A stretch of 31,423 bases of DNA from CAZKBP01 sp964551015 (GCA_964551015.1 CAZKBP010000051.1:1-31423), one strand, 5' to 3'. Counted from the stretch's first letter, positions 1 through 8,298 are shown. Translations and numbers: made by a program. Notes: generated by a model not told the origin, from the sequence alone.

Positions 1-346
1 CTTTTGTACCCCCCTATTCTGCCTTGGAAGGGGGGCATTCTATCTTCGAGGTAGGGGGGGACTTCGGAGGTAGGGTCATCCACCCCCATAGGTGCAATTT
101 TCCAGCGATACAGGAGAGAGGGGGAGGTTAAAAGCTGCAAATTTCCCCCTTTGAGGTAGTGGGGAGTGCTTTTTTACATTTCCCCTGAGGCAATACAAGA
201 GCTTTTTGTTACTCGCCTTGACACCGTTGATACCTTCCTCCTCTCGGTTGATATACAATCCCATGAGATTTTTTGCCTTGGCTTTTTATCACTCGTTCAT
301 GAGAAGGTATTGTAGATCAAAGAAATATCAACTCGCCTAAACAAAA
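1..346. other. Non-coding G/C-homopolymer-rich region
   Basis: No convincing gene lies here. The first 150 bases carry runs of six or seven C or G that can pair: CCCCCCTA (9-16) with TAGGGGGG (52-59), and GGGGGA (120-125) with TCCCCC (144-149). A near-direct repeat CTTCG(G)AGGTAGGG occurs at 44-56 and 62-75. The stretch resembles the degenerate G-rich intergenic repeats common in Bacteroidota, but I cannot assign it to a named element. The remainder up to the ATG at 347 is AT-rich and presumably holds the promoter of the FG-GAP gene, although no TAnnTTTG element is evident. Confidence 0.5.
9..59. repeat. Inverted repeat, C6TA / TAG6 arms
   Basis: CCCCCCTA at 9-16 is the exact reverse complement of TAGGGGGG at 52-59, leaving a 35-base loop. 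The upstream gene is outside the window, so this could be its terminator or part of a dispersed G-rich repeat. Confidence 0.4.
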
Positions 347-1555
347 ATGAAAAAAACCAAACCGAAATACATCTGGATAGCTAAGTGCAAATCTTTCATC
401 AATTTTCAAGGGAGAGCTGGGCTCTTAATTTGTATGGGAATGCTGAATTTATACCATCCTGCCGAAGCGCAGATTAGTTTTCAAAAACCCAAAATCTACC
501 AACACAACGAAAAAGAAAAAGGCAGAACCGCTGACGTGGAAGCAGCAGATTTCAACCAAGATGGACACGTAGACCTTGCCCTGGTAGATGACAAAGCCAA
601 CCGAGTCGTGATTTTGTACGGAAAAGGAGATGCCAGCTTCGGCAACCCTCAGATTTACCCCACCGGACCAAAGCCTCAGGTAGTAAGAGTGGCCGATTTC
701 AATCAAGATCAAAAACCCGATATCGTCATTAGCAATGCCGGAAGCTACAAGGAAGACAATCTCTCTCTCCTGATGAATCAAGGCAACGGCTTTACCCATC
801 AATTCCTCAAAACTGGACGAGAACCTTTTGGCCTTCGAGTCGCAGACATGAACGGAGATGGACATCTGGACATCGTCAACGCGCTGACAGGGCTGAGACA
901 GGGAGCAGTTTTATTGGGAAAAGGAGATGGTCGTTTTCAAGATGCAGCGATTAGCTACTACTGGGGAACAGGGGGAATTGCCGTAGGCGACATCAATGGC
1001 GACCAAAAGCCCGACGTAATCATAGGAGGCATCCGTAAAGATGACCGAAGCGTGCAAAAGCGCCTAGGGCTGGGCGATGGTAAAATGGAAAAGGAAGGTA
1101 AATTCATCGGTCAACTGGGCTCCAATGACAACAACGCCATGGGCCCTTATCGCATAGAACTAGCAGATTTGAACCAAGATCAGGTTCTCGATATTATCAC
1201 CTCGAACTTGTATTCTAACAACCTGAGCATTGTTCTGGGTAAAGGAAGAGGGGAATTTGGCGAAAAAGGGGGCTACGCCGACTGTCAGCAGATCGCAGTG
1301 GGAGAAAACCCCAGAGAAGTGCTAGTCCTAGATTTTAACCAGGATCAAAAATTAGATGTGCTCGTCATTTGTGCCAATAATGATACACTTTCTATCTTGC
1401 TGGGCAAAGGAAATGGAACTTTTTCTCCCGTCCAAAATGTCAAAATGGGCTTTGCTGCCCGAGGAATGGCCGTGGCCGATGTCAATGAAGACGGGAAAAT
1501 GGATGTCATCAGCGCGGATTACGATCATGGCTACACCGTTCTGCTTCAAGAATAA
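347..1555 (+). CDS. Secreted FG-GAP/VCBS-repeat beta-propeller protein
   Basis: A 402-residue exported protein. The N-terminus is a long basic stretch followed by a hydrophobic segment ending near residue 41 (AEAQ), which fits a signal peptide with an extended n-region. Seven calcium-binding-type loops of the form D-x-N-x-D-x-x-x-D start at residues 68, 117, 167, 215, 274, 329 and 378, spaced 48-59 residues apart. Most are paired with a GKGDG/GKGNG turn. This is the FG-GAP (integrin-alpha-like) repeat pattern, and seven copies fit one complete seven-bladed propeller. No C-terminal sorting domain is seen, so it is probably periplasmic or freely secreted. Family members bind ligands or surfaces; the specific partner is unknown. 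It is followed by a strong terminator, so it is probably monocistronic. Confidence 0.88.
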   Translation: MKKTKPKYIWIAKCKSFINFQGRAGLLICMGMLNLYHPAEAQISFQKPKIYQHNEKEKGRTADVEAADFNQDGHVDLALVDDKANRVVILYGKGDASFGNPQIYPTGPKPQVVRVADFNQDQKPDIVISNAGSYKEDNLSLLMNQGNGFTHQFLKTGREPFGLRVADMNGDGHLDIVNALTGLRQGAVLLGKGDGRFQDAAISYYWGTGGIAVGDINGDQKPDVIIGGIRKDDRSVQKRLGLGDGKMEKEGKFIGQLGSNDNNAMGPYRIELADLNQDQVLDIITSNLYSNNLSIVLGKGRGEFGEKGGYADCQQIAVGENPREVLVLDFNQDQKLDVLVICANNDTLSILLGKGNGTFSPVQNVKMGFAARGMAVADVNEDGKMDVISADYDHGYTVLLQE

Positions 1556-1600
1556 AAATCACTTAACCAGGGTAAACAACCGCTCATGTAGTCCGTAAAC

Positions 1601-1634
1601 ACCCTTCGAGCATTAAGGCTCGAAGGGTTATTTT
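1601..1634 (+). terminator. Rho-independent terminator after the FG-GAP gene
   Basis: A perfect 11-bp stem, ACCCTTCGAGC (1601-1611) and GCTCGAAGGGT (1618-1628), with a six-base loop ATTAAG, is followed by TATTTT. It begins 45 bases after the stop codon and separates the FG-GAP gene from the kinase gene. Confidence 0.9.
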
Positions 1635-1671
1635 ACAAAGTTCCAACTATTTTGCCTAAGCTTTCCCAAAT

Positions 1672-3612
1672 ATGCTATTCATATATCTTAGAAAAATAGG
1701 GCTGTGCCTCAGCTTGGGAGGGCTTCTGGTAGCTACTGCTCAGGGGCAATCTCATCTAGAGCAGCTCAGAGAGCAACTCACGCGGGCAAGCACCGACAGT
1801 CAGAAAATTCAACTCCTCTTAGATCTTGCTTGGTTCTCTAAAAATATTGAACCCGTTCAAGCACTCCACTACGGGAGAGAGGCGCTCAAACTAGCCCAGC
1901 TCAAGCAGCGAGAGCAGCACATAGCCGATGCCTTCAACCACATGGGTATGGTGCATCTGAGCCTGAGCAATTACCCCGAGGCTCTGAGTTATTACCAAGA
2001 AGCACTGAGCATCCGGAAGAAATTGGGCCTCAAATCAGGAACAGCGGGCATCTTGGTCAACATCGGCAATGCCTACACCACCCGAGAGCGCTACGCCGCC
2101 GCACTTCATCATTTTCTGGAAGCCCTCGCCTTGGCCGAGCAAATTCAGGATAGCAGTAAGATTGCCACCATTCTCAATGGCATTGGCGTGCTTTACCGGC
2201 GACAAGATCAATGGGAAAAAGCAGCCCATTATTACCAAAAATCCCTCAAACTGTCCCGACAAATGAAGGACACCACCCTGATCGTTTCCCTCTTGAATAA
2301 TCTGGCTATTCTTTATCAACATCAGGGCCAATATGAAATCGCTTATCAGTACTTCGTAGAGGTCATCGAGACCACCCGAGACCGGAATGACCAGGCCAGG
2401 CTGGGAACGGCCTACCAAAATTTGGCAAACCTTTTTTTTAAGCAACAAAAAAACGAAGAAGCCATGCTTTACGCGCGAAAGGCCATCGGGATTCGAGGTC
2501 AGTTACAGGATCGTCTGGGCTTATCTACTTCTTATTACTTGCTGGGCGAAATTTATCAAAAACAGAAAAATTATGCCCTGGCACGCTCCTACGCCGAGCA
2601 AAGTTTGCAGGTAGCGCAGTCGCTCAAAGCTTGGTCGCATATCCACGACGCAGGTAGCTTGCTGATCGAAATAATCCGAGAGACCCAACCCGCCCCCGCG
2701 CTGGCGGAATACTACGAGATAGTCGCTCAGGCAAAAGACTCTCTCTACCGCCAAGATAAGGCTCGTGAACTGATCCGGCTGGAGAATAAACTGGAAGTAC
2801 AACAGAAGGAAAATGAAATCCAATTACTCACTCAGGAAAATCAAATTAAAGAACTCAAAACCAAACGTCAGCGCTATTTTATTTATCTGATCCTTTTTAG
2901 CCTGGGATTGGTTTTGTCTTTGATCGTACTCATTTATTTTCGCTATCGCGCCAAAATCAAGGCCAACCAATTACTTAGCGATCAAAAACAGGAAAAAGAA
3001 ATTCTGCTCAAAGAAATCCACCATCGGGTCAAGAACAATCTGCAGATCATCTCCAGCATGCTCAGCCTGCAAGTACAACATACCCGTGTGCCTGAGGTAG
3101 CCAAAGCCATGAAAGAAGGTCAGGGGAGGGTAGAGGCCATGGCCTTGATCCATCAGATTCTCTACATGACCGAAGAGATTTCTCACATTGATTTTCCCTC
3201 TTATTTGGAAAATTTGGTGCGCTCCGTCTTCCGGGCTTACAATCAATACGAGGGTAAGGTCAACTACATCATCGAGGCTCCTGCCCTCCAGCTTGACATC
3301 AACACGGCGATCCCTTTGGGTCTGATTATTAATGAATTGGTATCGAATGCTCTCAAATACGCCTTTCCTCATTCGGGGCGGGGCATCGTGCATCTGGTCT
3401 TAGAAAAGCACGATCATTTCAAGTATCGTCTGGAGATTGCAGACAATGGCGTCGGCCTGCCTCATACAGATTTACAAAATATAAGCAGTGATTCACTCGG
3501 ATTGAAACTCGTTCGCAGTCTTACCCGCCAGCTCGAAGGGCATTTGCAAATTGATAACACGCGCGGAACCAAATTTACCATTATTTTCCCCAAGGAAACT
3601 AACCCCGGATAA
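1672..3612 (+). CDS. TPR-containing membrane histidine kinase (HisKA_2 type)
   Basis: A 646-residue sensor kinase. A signal peptide (about 1-25, ending TAQGQ) leads to an exported domain of about seven tetratricopeptide repeats (about 30-340; for example the helices with YPEALSYYQEAL). A coiled coil (about 365-400), one membrane helix (about 402-424) and a cytoplasmic kinase follow. The dimerisation/phosphorylation motif is EIHHRVKNNLQ with the likely phospho-histidine at H451, typical of the HisKA_2 family. The ATPase domain shows the N box (IINELVSNALKYAF), DNGVGLP and a GTKFTIIFP end. Both ends and all catalytic motifs are present. The next gene starts two bases after the stop, so it is co-transcribed with its probable cognate LytTR regulator. 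The signal sensed is unknown; the TPRs suggest a protein or peptide partner. Confidence 0.93.
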   Translation: MLFIYLRKIGLCLSLGGLLVATAQGQSHLEQLREQLTRASTDSQKIQLLLDLAWFSKNIEPVQALHYGREALKLAQLKQREQHIADAFNHMGMVHLSLSNYPEALSYYQEALSIRKKLGLKSGTAGILVNIGNAYTTRERYAAALHHFLEALALAEQIQDSSKIATILNGIGVLYRRQDQWEKAAHYYQKSLKLSRQMKDTTLIVSLLNNLAILYQHQGQYEIAYQYFVEVIETTRDRNDQARLGTAYQNLANLFFKQQKNEEAMLYARKAIGIRGQLQDRLGLSTSYYLLGEIYQKQKNYALARSYAEQSLQVAQSLKAWSHIHDAGSLLIEIIRETQPAPALAEYYEIVAQAKDSLYRQDKARELIRLENKLEVQQKENEIQLLTQENQIKELKTKRQRYFIYLILFSLGLVLSLIVLIYFRYRAKIKANQLLSDQKQEKEILLKEIHHRVKNNLQIISSMLSLQVQHTRVPEVAKAMKEGQGRVEAMALIHQILYMTEEISHIDFPSYLENLVRSVFRAYNQYEGKVNYIIEAPALQLDINTAIPLGLIINELVSNALKYAFPHSGRGIVHLVLEKHDHFKYRLEIADNGVGLPHTDLQNISSDSLGLKLVRSLTRQLEGHLQIDNTRGTKFTIIFPKETNPG

Positions 3613-3614
3613 AA

Positions 3615-4370
3615 ATGGACAAAGTCAAAATACTAATTGTAGAAGATGAGGCCATCATCGCCGACGACCTGCAGGGTTTGCTGGAAAATATCGGCTACCA
3701 AGTTACCAACATTGCCCTGTCCGTCAAACAGGCGCTTACGCATCTTTCTCAAACCTTACCTGACATCGTACTCATCGATATTGTGCTCAAAGGAGAATCC
3801 GATGGAATTGATTTAGCCAATTATATACGGGAGCATTACCAACTACCCTTTGTTTTCATTACTTCGCACATCGATAAGGCCACGCTGGAAAGAGCCAAAG
3901 CAACCCAACCCAATGGCTATTTGGTCAAGCCCTTCCAGGCTCAGGACGTGTATGTTGCCGTAGAGATCGCACTGAGTAACCACGCTCAACACAGCAAGAC
4001 TGGAGTAGGTCAGGGCTTGGTCAGCCCCGAAAACTTGGGTCTGGTATTGCAAGATAGCTTCTTTATCCGCAACAAGGGCATGCTCTCCAAGATCAAATTT
4101 GACCACATAGACTGGTTGCAGGCCGATGCCAACTATACCTTTCTCCACACCCAACAGCGCAAGTACATTGTCCGCAACAATCTCAAAGAAGTAGAGCGCA
4201 AATTACCAGCACATCAGTTTTTGCGCATCCACAAATCTTACGTAGTTAACCTGGAAAGCATTACTGCCCTGAGCGCGCAGAAAGTCCAGATAGGTGAAAC
4301 GGAAATCCCGGTAGGGCGCTCTTACTATGCGCAATTGCTCCAAAGAATCAATCTATTGAACGATGGCTAA
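3615..4370 (+). CDS. LytTR-family response regulator
   Basis: A 251-residue two-domain regulator. The receiver domain (4-120) has the acidic pair E10/D11, phospho-acceptor D55 (VLIDIVLKG), T83 and K105 (YLVKPF). The C-terminal half (about 150-248) is a LytTR DNA-binding domain with the typical stretches KIKFDHIDWLQADANYT, RIHKSYVVN and IPVGRSYY. It lies two bases behind the TPR kinase gene and is almost certainly its partner. LytTR regulators bind direct-repeat sites; I could not identify its operator in the window. The stop codon overlaps that of the convergent mscS-type gene (shared CTAA). Confidence 0.95.
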   Translation: MDKVKILIVEDEAIIADDLQGLLENIGYQVTNIALSVKQALTHLSQTLPDIVLIDIVLKGESDGIDLANYIREHYQLPFVFITSHIDKATLERAKATQPNGYLVKPFQAQDVYVAVEIALSNHAQHSKTGVGQGLVSPENLGLVLQDSFFIRNKGMLSKIKFDHIDWLQADANYTFLHTQQRKYIVRNNLKEVERKLPAHQFLRIHKSYVVNLESITALSAQKVQIGETEIPVGRSYYAQLLQRINLLNDG

Positions 4371-5329
4371 TTCGGACTTTGGCCCAATGGCTCTGCTTGT
4401 TGAGGAGGGATGAAGGGATTTTCCATACCTTGAATCCGATTTGGGGCGGGGGCGACCATGGTCTTGTCTTTTGCCAAACCCAGATGGAAGGTATGTGATT
4501 TGATTCGATAAGTTTGAAAAGCCATAATCAATTCACTCCGAATCTCATGACTAATCTCCCAGGCTTCGGCGGGCGAATTGGCCCAAGTAGCCAGCCAGCA
4601 GCGATAGCCCTGCTCTCCCATCTCCATCACCCAGAGGGAAGGCTCTTCCAAGTTGGTGAAAAGCTTGCTTTTTTTGGCGGATTTGATGGCGAGTTTGCGT
4701 AGCAATTTGAGGTCGGTTTCGTAAGAGACCCAAAACTCTACTTTCGCCCACACATAATTGTCTTGTAAGGTATAGCTGATGACTTCACGGTTGAGCATCA
4801 AAGTATTGGGGATGATAATGCGACGCCAATCCCAAAGCTTGACGATGGTACTCGTCAGGGTAATGTCCTCAATGGTTCCGTACTGCTCGTTGAGCATGAT
4901 CGTGTCGCCCACGTGTAGCGTCTTGTTCAGGCTAATGATAATCCCTGAGATATAATTTTCTACAAAAGGACGTAACACGATCCCCGAAACTACCGCCAGC
5001 GAACCCGCGATGACCGAAAGCACCGCGGCAGGTACCACGGCCAATAAGGGAATGGCTGCTAATAAGCTGGTTAGGGTGATGACCAGGATGGTCAAAGAAG
5101 CCCGGATGATGCTAAATCGATTGGAGATATTTTCTAGGCTCTCTTTCTCAAAATTATCGGGAGAATAAGTTTGAGGTGCTTCTCCGGGAATAGAGGTAAA
5201 ATGCTCTTTTCTCTTGAAGCCAGCTACTCGTTTATTAGCTACCCTCTTGAGGTATCTTCTCAGGAGGAAGAGCCCAAGAATGCCGATTGCGAAAGTAATT
5301 AATGAAAAAAGGGCCATATCATTGATCAT
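4367..5329 (-). CDS. Small-conductance mechanosensitive channel, MscS family
   Basis: A 320-residue membrane protein. A first hydrophobic helix (about 5-23) is followed by a basic cytoplasmic loop, then two closely spaced helices (about 75-120, including the small-residue-rich pore stretch VIAGSLAVVSG). The MscS beta domain follows (HVGDTIMLNEQYGTIEDI, then IPNTLML) and then a mixed alpha/beta vestibule region. Such channels open on membrane tension and release solutes after hypo-osmotic shock. The C-terminal tail (about 290-320) is proline/glutamine-rich and variable. The gene is alone on its strand, converges with the LytTR gene with a 4-base overlap of stop codons, and diverges from the sulfur-transport genes. 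The start is the first ATG; a second (M5) is possible. Confidence 0.9.
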   Translation of the reverse strand: MINDMALFSLITFAIGILGLFLLRRYLKRVANKRVAGFKRKEHFTSIPGEAPQTYSPDNFEKESLENISNRFSIIRASLTILVITLTSLLAAIPLLAVVPAAVLSVIAGSLAVVSGIVLRPFVENYISGIIISLNKTLHVGDTIMLNEQYGTIEDITLTSTIVKLWDWRRIIIPNTLMLNREVISYTLQDNYVWAKVEFWVSYETDLKLLRKLAIKSAKKSKLFTNLEEPSLWVMEMGEQGYRCWLATWANSPAEAWEISHEIRSELIMAFQTYRIKSHTFHLGLAKDKTMVAPAPNRIQGMENPFIPPQQAEPLGQSPN

Positions 5330-5448
5330 CTGGTCGTGTATTTAGCATTAAGGGTGTGCAACTTTCTAACATATCGTATTTCAGGCCAAAAAGATTCACT
5401 TTGAAGACGCAAAATGATGTTAATGAGCAACCCAAGCCCCAGAGAGCT

Positions 5449-5470
5449 TTCTGTAACCTTTGTTACAGAA
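5449..5470. promoter_or_regulatory. Crp/Fnr-type operator palindrome
   Basis: TTCTGTAAC-CTTT-GTTACAGAA is a perfect inverted repeat with 9-base arms and a 4-base centre. The layout TGTAAC-N4-GTTACA has the size and symmetry of Crp/Fnr-family operators (arms of two helical contacts, about 16-22 bp overall). It lies 107 bases before the yeeE-type start and about 120 bases before the divergent mscS-type start, so it could control either. No regulator gene is present nearby. Confidence 0.6.
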
Positions 5471-5532
5471 TAATCAGGAGATTATGACGAATATTGTGAG
5501 CGTTTTTTTTGTTAAGCAAATGAAGTAATCAA

Positions 5533-5549
5533 CTTGGTCTCTGACCAAG
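5533..5549. promoter_or_regulatory. Perfect 7-bp hairpin/palindrome in the yeeE leader
   Basis: CTTGGTC-TCT-GACCAAG ends 27 bases before the ATG at 5577. It could be a second operator or an RNA hairpin in the leader. No T-run follows directly, so a terminator is less likely. Confidence 0.45.
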
Positions 5550-5576
5550 GCATTTATTTTTAATCAACACAAATCT

Positions 5577-6146
5577 ATGTTAGAATTAATAAAAGAACCT
5601 TGGCCTTGGTATGTTTCGGGGCCGATGATTGCTGGGGTGATGTTTCTGATGCTCTGGTTTGGCAAGAGCTTCGGTGTTTCTTCTACCCTGCGAACCATGT
5701 GTACGATCGGTGGAGCGGGCAAGTGGAATCCCTTTTTCGCGATTGATTGGAGAGCACAGGTCTGGAATTTGGTGTTTGTGCTGGGAGCCTTTTTAGGCGG
5801 ATATATTGCTACCAATTATCTCACCAAGGAAGGAGCTTTATTGATTCAACTCAGTGAAAGTACCGTGGCGCAACTACAAGCTTGGGGCTTTGCCAAGCCG
5901 GGCGAAGGATATTTACCAGCCACGCTTTTTAGTTGGGAGGCACTTTGGGAAGGGAGAGGGTTTCTTTTCTTGGTAGTAGGAGGTTTTATGGTGGGCTTTG
6001 GGGCGCGCTACGCGGGAGGGTGTACCTCTGGGCATGCCATCAGTGGCCTGAGCGATTTACAATTACAGTCACTCTACGCGGTGATTGGATTTTTTATGGG
6101 CGGTTTGTTTATGGTTTATGTGGTTTATCCTTATCTCTTTGCTTAA
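5577..6146 (+). CDS. YeeE/YedE family transporter, first half
   Basis: A 189-residue polytopic membrane protein with about four or five hydrophobic helices. It carries the family hallmark GARYAGGCTSGH with C149, plus an earlier conserved cysteine C42 in LRTMCTIGG. YeeE/YedE (TsuA-like) proteins move thiosulfate or related sulfur compounds across the inner membrane, using cysteines in the pore to relay the substrate. In this lineage the protein is split in two; the partner starts one base after this stop codon. Many related loci also contain rhodanese, beta-lactamase-fold or Crp/Fnr genes, but none lies here, only a Crp/Fnr-like palindrome upstream. The exact substrate is inferred. Confidence 0.9.
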   Translation: MLELIKEPWPWYVSGPMIAGVMFLMLWFGKSFGVSSTLRTMCTIGGAGKWNPFFAIDWRAQVWNLVFVLGAFLGGYIATNYLTKEGALLIQLSESTVAQLQAWGFAKPGEGYLPATLFSWEALWEGRGFLFLVVGGFMVGFGARYAGGCTSGHAISGLSDLQLQSLYAVIGFFMGGLFMVYVVYPYLFA

Positions 6147-6147
6147 A

Positions 6148-6564
6148 ATGATGAAATTTATAAAATTCTTACTCGCAGGTATCGTATTTGGCATTATCCT
6201 GACCAAATCGGAAGTAATTTCTTGGTATCGCATTCAAGAAATGTTCCTCTTTGACTCTTTTCATATGTACGGCGTGATTGGCTCGGCTGTGTTTTTGGGC
6301 GTCATCATCGTCCAACTCATCAAACGCTTTCGCCTCAAAACCGTGGACGGACAGCCCATCCTCCTCAGTCCCAAACAGGGCCCCGCCCCTCGCTATATCT
6401 TCGGAGGGATTATCTTTGGCTTGGGTTGGGCTTTGACTGGAGCCTGTCCTGGCCCGATGTACGTACTCTTAGGTGCGGGCTACTCCGTGTTTTTGGTAGT
6501 CATTGCCAGTGCGATTATAGGGACTTTTGTTTACGGCTTATTCCGTCATAAACTCCCGCACTAG
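6148..6564 (+). CDS. YeeE/YedE family transporter, second half (DUF6691-like)
   Basis: A 138-residue membrane protein with four predicted helices and the hallmark GLGWALTGACPGPMYVLLGAG carrying C100, the matching half of the YeeE/YedE pore. The reading frame is open further upstream, inside the first gene. The ATG at 6148 (or the next at 6151) is chosen because it follows the upstream stop by one base and begins the first membrane helix (KFIKFLLAGIVFGIIL). The arrangement implies translational coupling and a stoichiometric complex with the first half. The gene converges with the exonuclease/GIY-YIG gene 44 bases away. Confidence 0.9.
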   Translation: MMKFIKFLLAGIVFGIILTKSEVISWYRIQEMFLFDSFHMYGVIGSAVFLGVIIVQLIKRFRLKTVDGQPILLSPKQGPAPRYIFGGIIFGLGWALTGACPGPMYVLLGAGYSVFLVVIASAIIGTFVYGLFRHKLPH

Positions 6565-6587
6565 TTGGTATGATTGAAGGGGCTGGT

Positions 6588-6601
6588 ACGAGGAACGAGG
6601 A
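6588..6601 (+). repeat. Two tandem heptads ACGAGGA
   Basis: ACGAGGA is repeated twice head to tail in the 44-base gap between convergent genes, followed by an A-run. It is short, but shares the 7-base period of the other intergenic repeats in the window. Confidence 0.4.
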
Positions 6602-6608
6602 AAAAACA

Positions 6609-8009
6609 CTATTCCAAATCCTCTTCCTGCGCTTCTCCAAATACCCAAGCATCCTTGGGGTGTTTTTTGAGCCAGCCCCAAATGATTTTGTGAATATCTT
6701 TATTGTCTTTGTAACGGGTGATGTAATTTTTGGCGTCCTCAAAGTCACGGATTTCGGCTGTTTCGTCCAGATAGCCAAAGCCCAGATAGCGACCATTTTC
6801 TACACAAACCAAAGCCTTCTCGTTTTGCTCTCGGCCTCGGGTGAGAATAAGAAAACTCTTGCGAGCAAAGCGATCAAAACTTTCCAAAGCTTGCCGCGCT
6901 CGTTCGTTGTAGCTTTCTGGGCTTTCTTCGCCCAGGCATGCGCCTAGGCACTCCTTGATTTGATAGGCAAAACAGCCCCCCTTACTTTCGTAGAGATGAC
7001 AAAGCTTCATACAGAGCTGAAAATCTTGCACTTTGGCGCGTAAGGCCCGGCGTGCCCCGTCCGAGCGTTGAGCGACGTAGAGCGCAGGTTTATTTTGAGT
7101 TTTGGTGCGCTCCACGTAGAAATGAATATAACCTTGTCGGTCTTTTTTCATAAAAATCCCATAATGAAAGCGACTGCGTCTTTGCGCTCGGTTGAAAAGC
7201 GGTTTGTGTTTTTTGATCTCGTCTGATTCTAAGAGTAAGGCTACTAATTCACTGCCCGTGAGAATGTAATCAATATCGGCGACTCGGTTCTTCATCTCAA
7301 TTGTACGGCGATTATCCAGATTTGTGGCGAAATGGCTGGCGATGCGTTTTTTGATATTTTTACTCTTACCAATGTAGATAATCGTGCCGCTTTCATCTTT
7401 GAAATAATACACGCCCGTGGCTTCGGGCAAGGCGTCAAACATTTCGTAGGTAATTTTGGGGGGAAGGCTTTTGGCGCGAATTTCGTGGTCGATGATGGAC
7501 TTGTGGAGCTTGTTTTCGTTTTTGTTCAAAAGCTTTTCCAGCAGTTCTACCGTGGCGTGGGCATCCCCTTGGGCGCGGTGCCGACTCTTGATGATGATGC
7601 CCAGGCCTTCACAAAGCTTTCCCAAGGAATAAGAGGGCATTCCCGGAAAAATCTTACGACTCAGACGAACGGTGCAGAGAGTTTTGCGTTGAAAGTTATA
7701 GCCCAGACTACGAAACTCATTTTTGATAAAGGTGTAGTCAAAATGGGCATTATGCGCAACCAGCACTTTGCCTTCTGTAATTTCCACGATATTTTTGGCG
7801 ATTTCATAAAAACGAGGAGCATCTTCTAACATTTCATTGCTAATGCCCGTGAGTTGGGTGATGTGGTCGGGTAAATATCGCTCAGGATTGATGAGTGAGT
7901 GGAAGCGATCTATGATGTTCTCGCCGTCGTAAACCAAAACAGCAATTTCGGTGATGCGGTCTTCGGAAACTCTAAGTCCCGTTGTTTCTATATCTACAAT
8001 CGCGTACAT
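6609..8009 (-). CDS. DEDDh exonuclease fused to a UvrC-like GIY-YIG nuclease
   Basis: A 466-residue fusion. Residues 1-160 form a DnaQ-like 3'-5' exonuclease with all five catalytic residues: D6 and E8 (DIETTG), D91 (HNAHFD), H144 and D149 (HRAQGDA). A GIY-YIG domain follows at about 195-270 (GVYYF, IIYIGKSKN, conserved R and the LLESDEIKKHKPLFN end). Residues 325-365 hold a cysteine cluster (C333, C337, C346, C354, C358) like that linking the domains of UvrC and Cho. This architecture is a known family in Bacteroidota and Actinobacteria and is thought to act in DNA repair, but its substrate is uncertain. The frame extends to a TTG two codons earlier; ATG at 8009 is preferred because it begins the conserved strand MYAIVDIETTG. 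It diverges from parE, as a single-gene unit. Confidence 0.9.
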   Translation of the reverse strand: MYAIVDIETTGLRVSEDRITEIAVLVYDGENIIDRFHSLINPERYLPDHITQLTGISNEMLEDAPRFYEIAKNIVEITEGKVLVAHNAHFDYTFIKNEFRSLGYNFQRKTLCTVRLSRKIFPGMPSYSLGKLCEGLGIIIKSRHRAQGDAHATVELLEKLLNKNENKLHKSIIDHEIRAKSLPPKITYEMFDALPEATGVYYFKDESGTIIYIGKSKNIKKRIASHFATNLDNRRTIEMKNRVADIDYILTGSELVALLLESDEIKKHKPLFNRAQRRSRFHYGIFMKKDRQGYIHFYVERTKTQNKPALYVAQRSDGARRALRAKVQDFQLCMKLCHLYESKGGCFAYQIKECLGACLGEESPESYNERARQALESFDRFARKSFLILTRGREQNEKALVCVENGRYLGFGYLDETAEIRDFEDAKNYITRYKDNKDIHKIIWGWLKKHPKDAWVFGEAQEEDLE

Positions 8010-8124
8010 AGGCAAGGAAATGGGTAGCTATTCTAAATGGAAGACTAAATTAATTAAAAAAACGAAATCCGAATAATTTTTGACAAAATACATAGCATTG
8101 TTAATATTATTGGATATTTTTTCC

Positions 8125-8132
8125 TATTTTTG
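8125..8132 (+). promoter_or_regulatory. Possible -7 element TATTTTTG for parE
   Basis: This matches the Bacteroidota -7 consensus TAnnTTTG, about 170 bases before the parE start. TTG trinucleotides lie 12 and 24 bases upstream; neither gives the usual 17-21 spacing, so the call is weak. Confidence 0.3.
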
Positions 8133-8298
8133 TGATAAAATTTTCAAAAAATGCTTAGGTATTGAGTATTTGTGTGTCCTCAAGCTTCTTCTTGGAACAT
8201 ACAAGCACTTTTTTATATTATAAAATAGTAAAAGCCACTGGCTATTTAAACATAACCCTTGACGGATCTATCCCCAGATAAATTAGCAGATTAGCAAA

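Noticed and set aside
76..264. Minus-strand open frame of 62 codons in the G-rich left edge
   Set aside because: It is composed of repeat-derived sequence (runs of Pro/Leu/Ser from C-rich strings), has no recognisable domain and sits in a palindromic G/C-homopolymer region, so it is probably a chance frame.
7332..7829. 165-codon frame opposite the exonuclease/GIY-YIG gene
   Set aside because: It is antisense to a gene with complete catalytic motifs, and its composition follows the complementary codons.
8282..8297. ATTAGCAG/ATTAGCAA repeat before parE
   Set aside because: It is a single 8-base near-duplication within AT-rich DNA, with no further copies, and does not fit the 7-base pattern.
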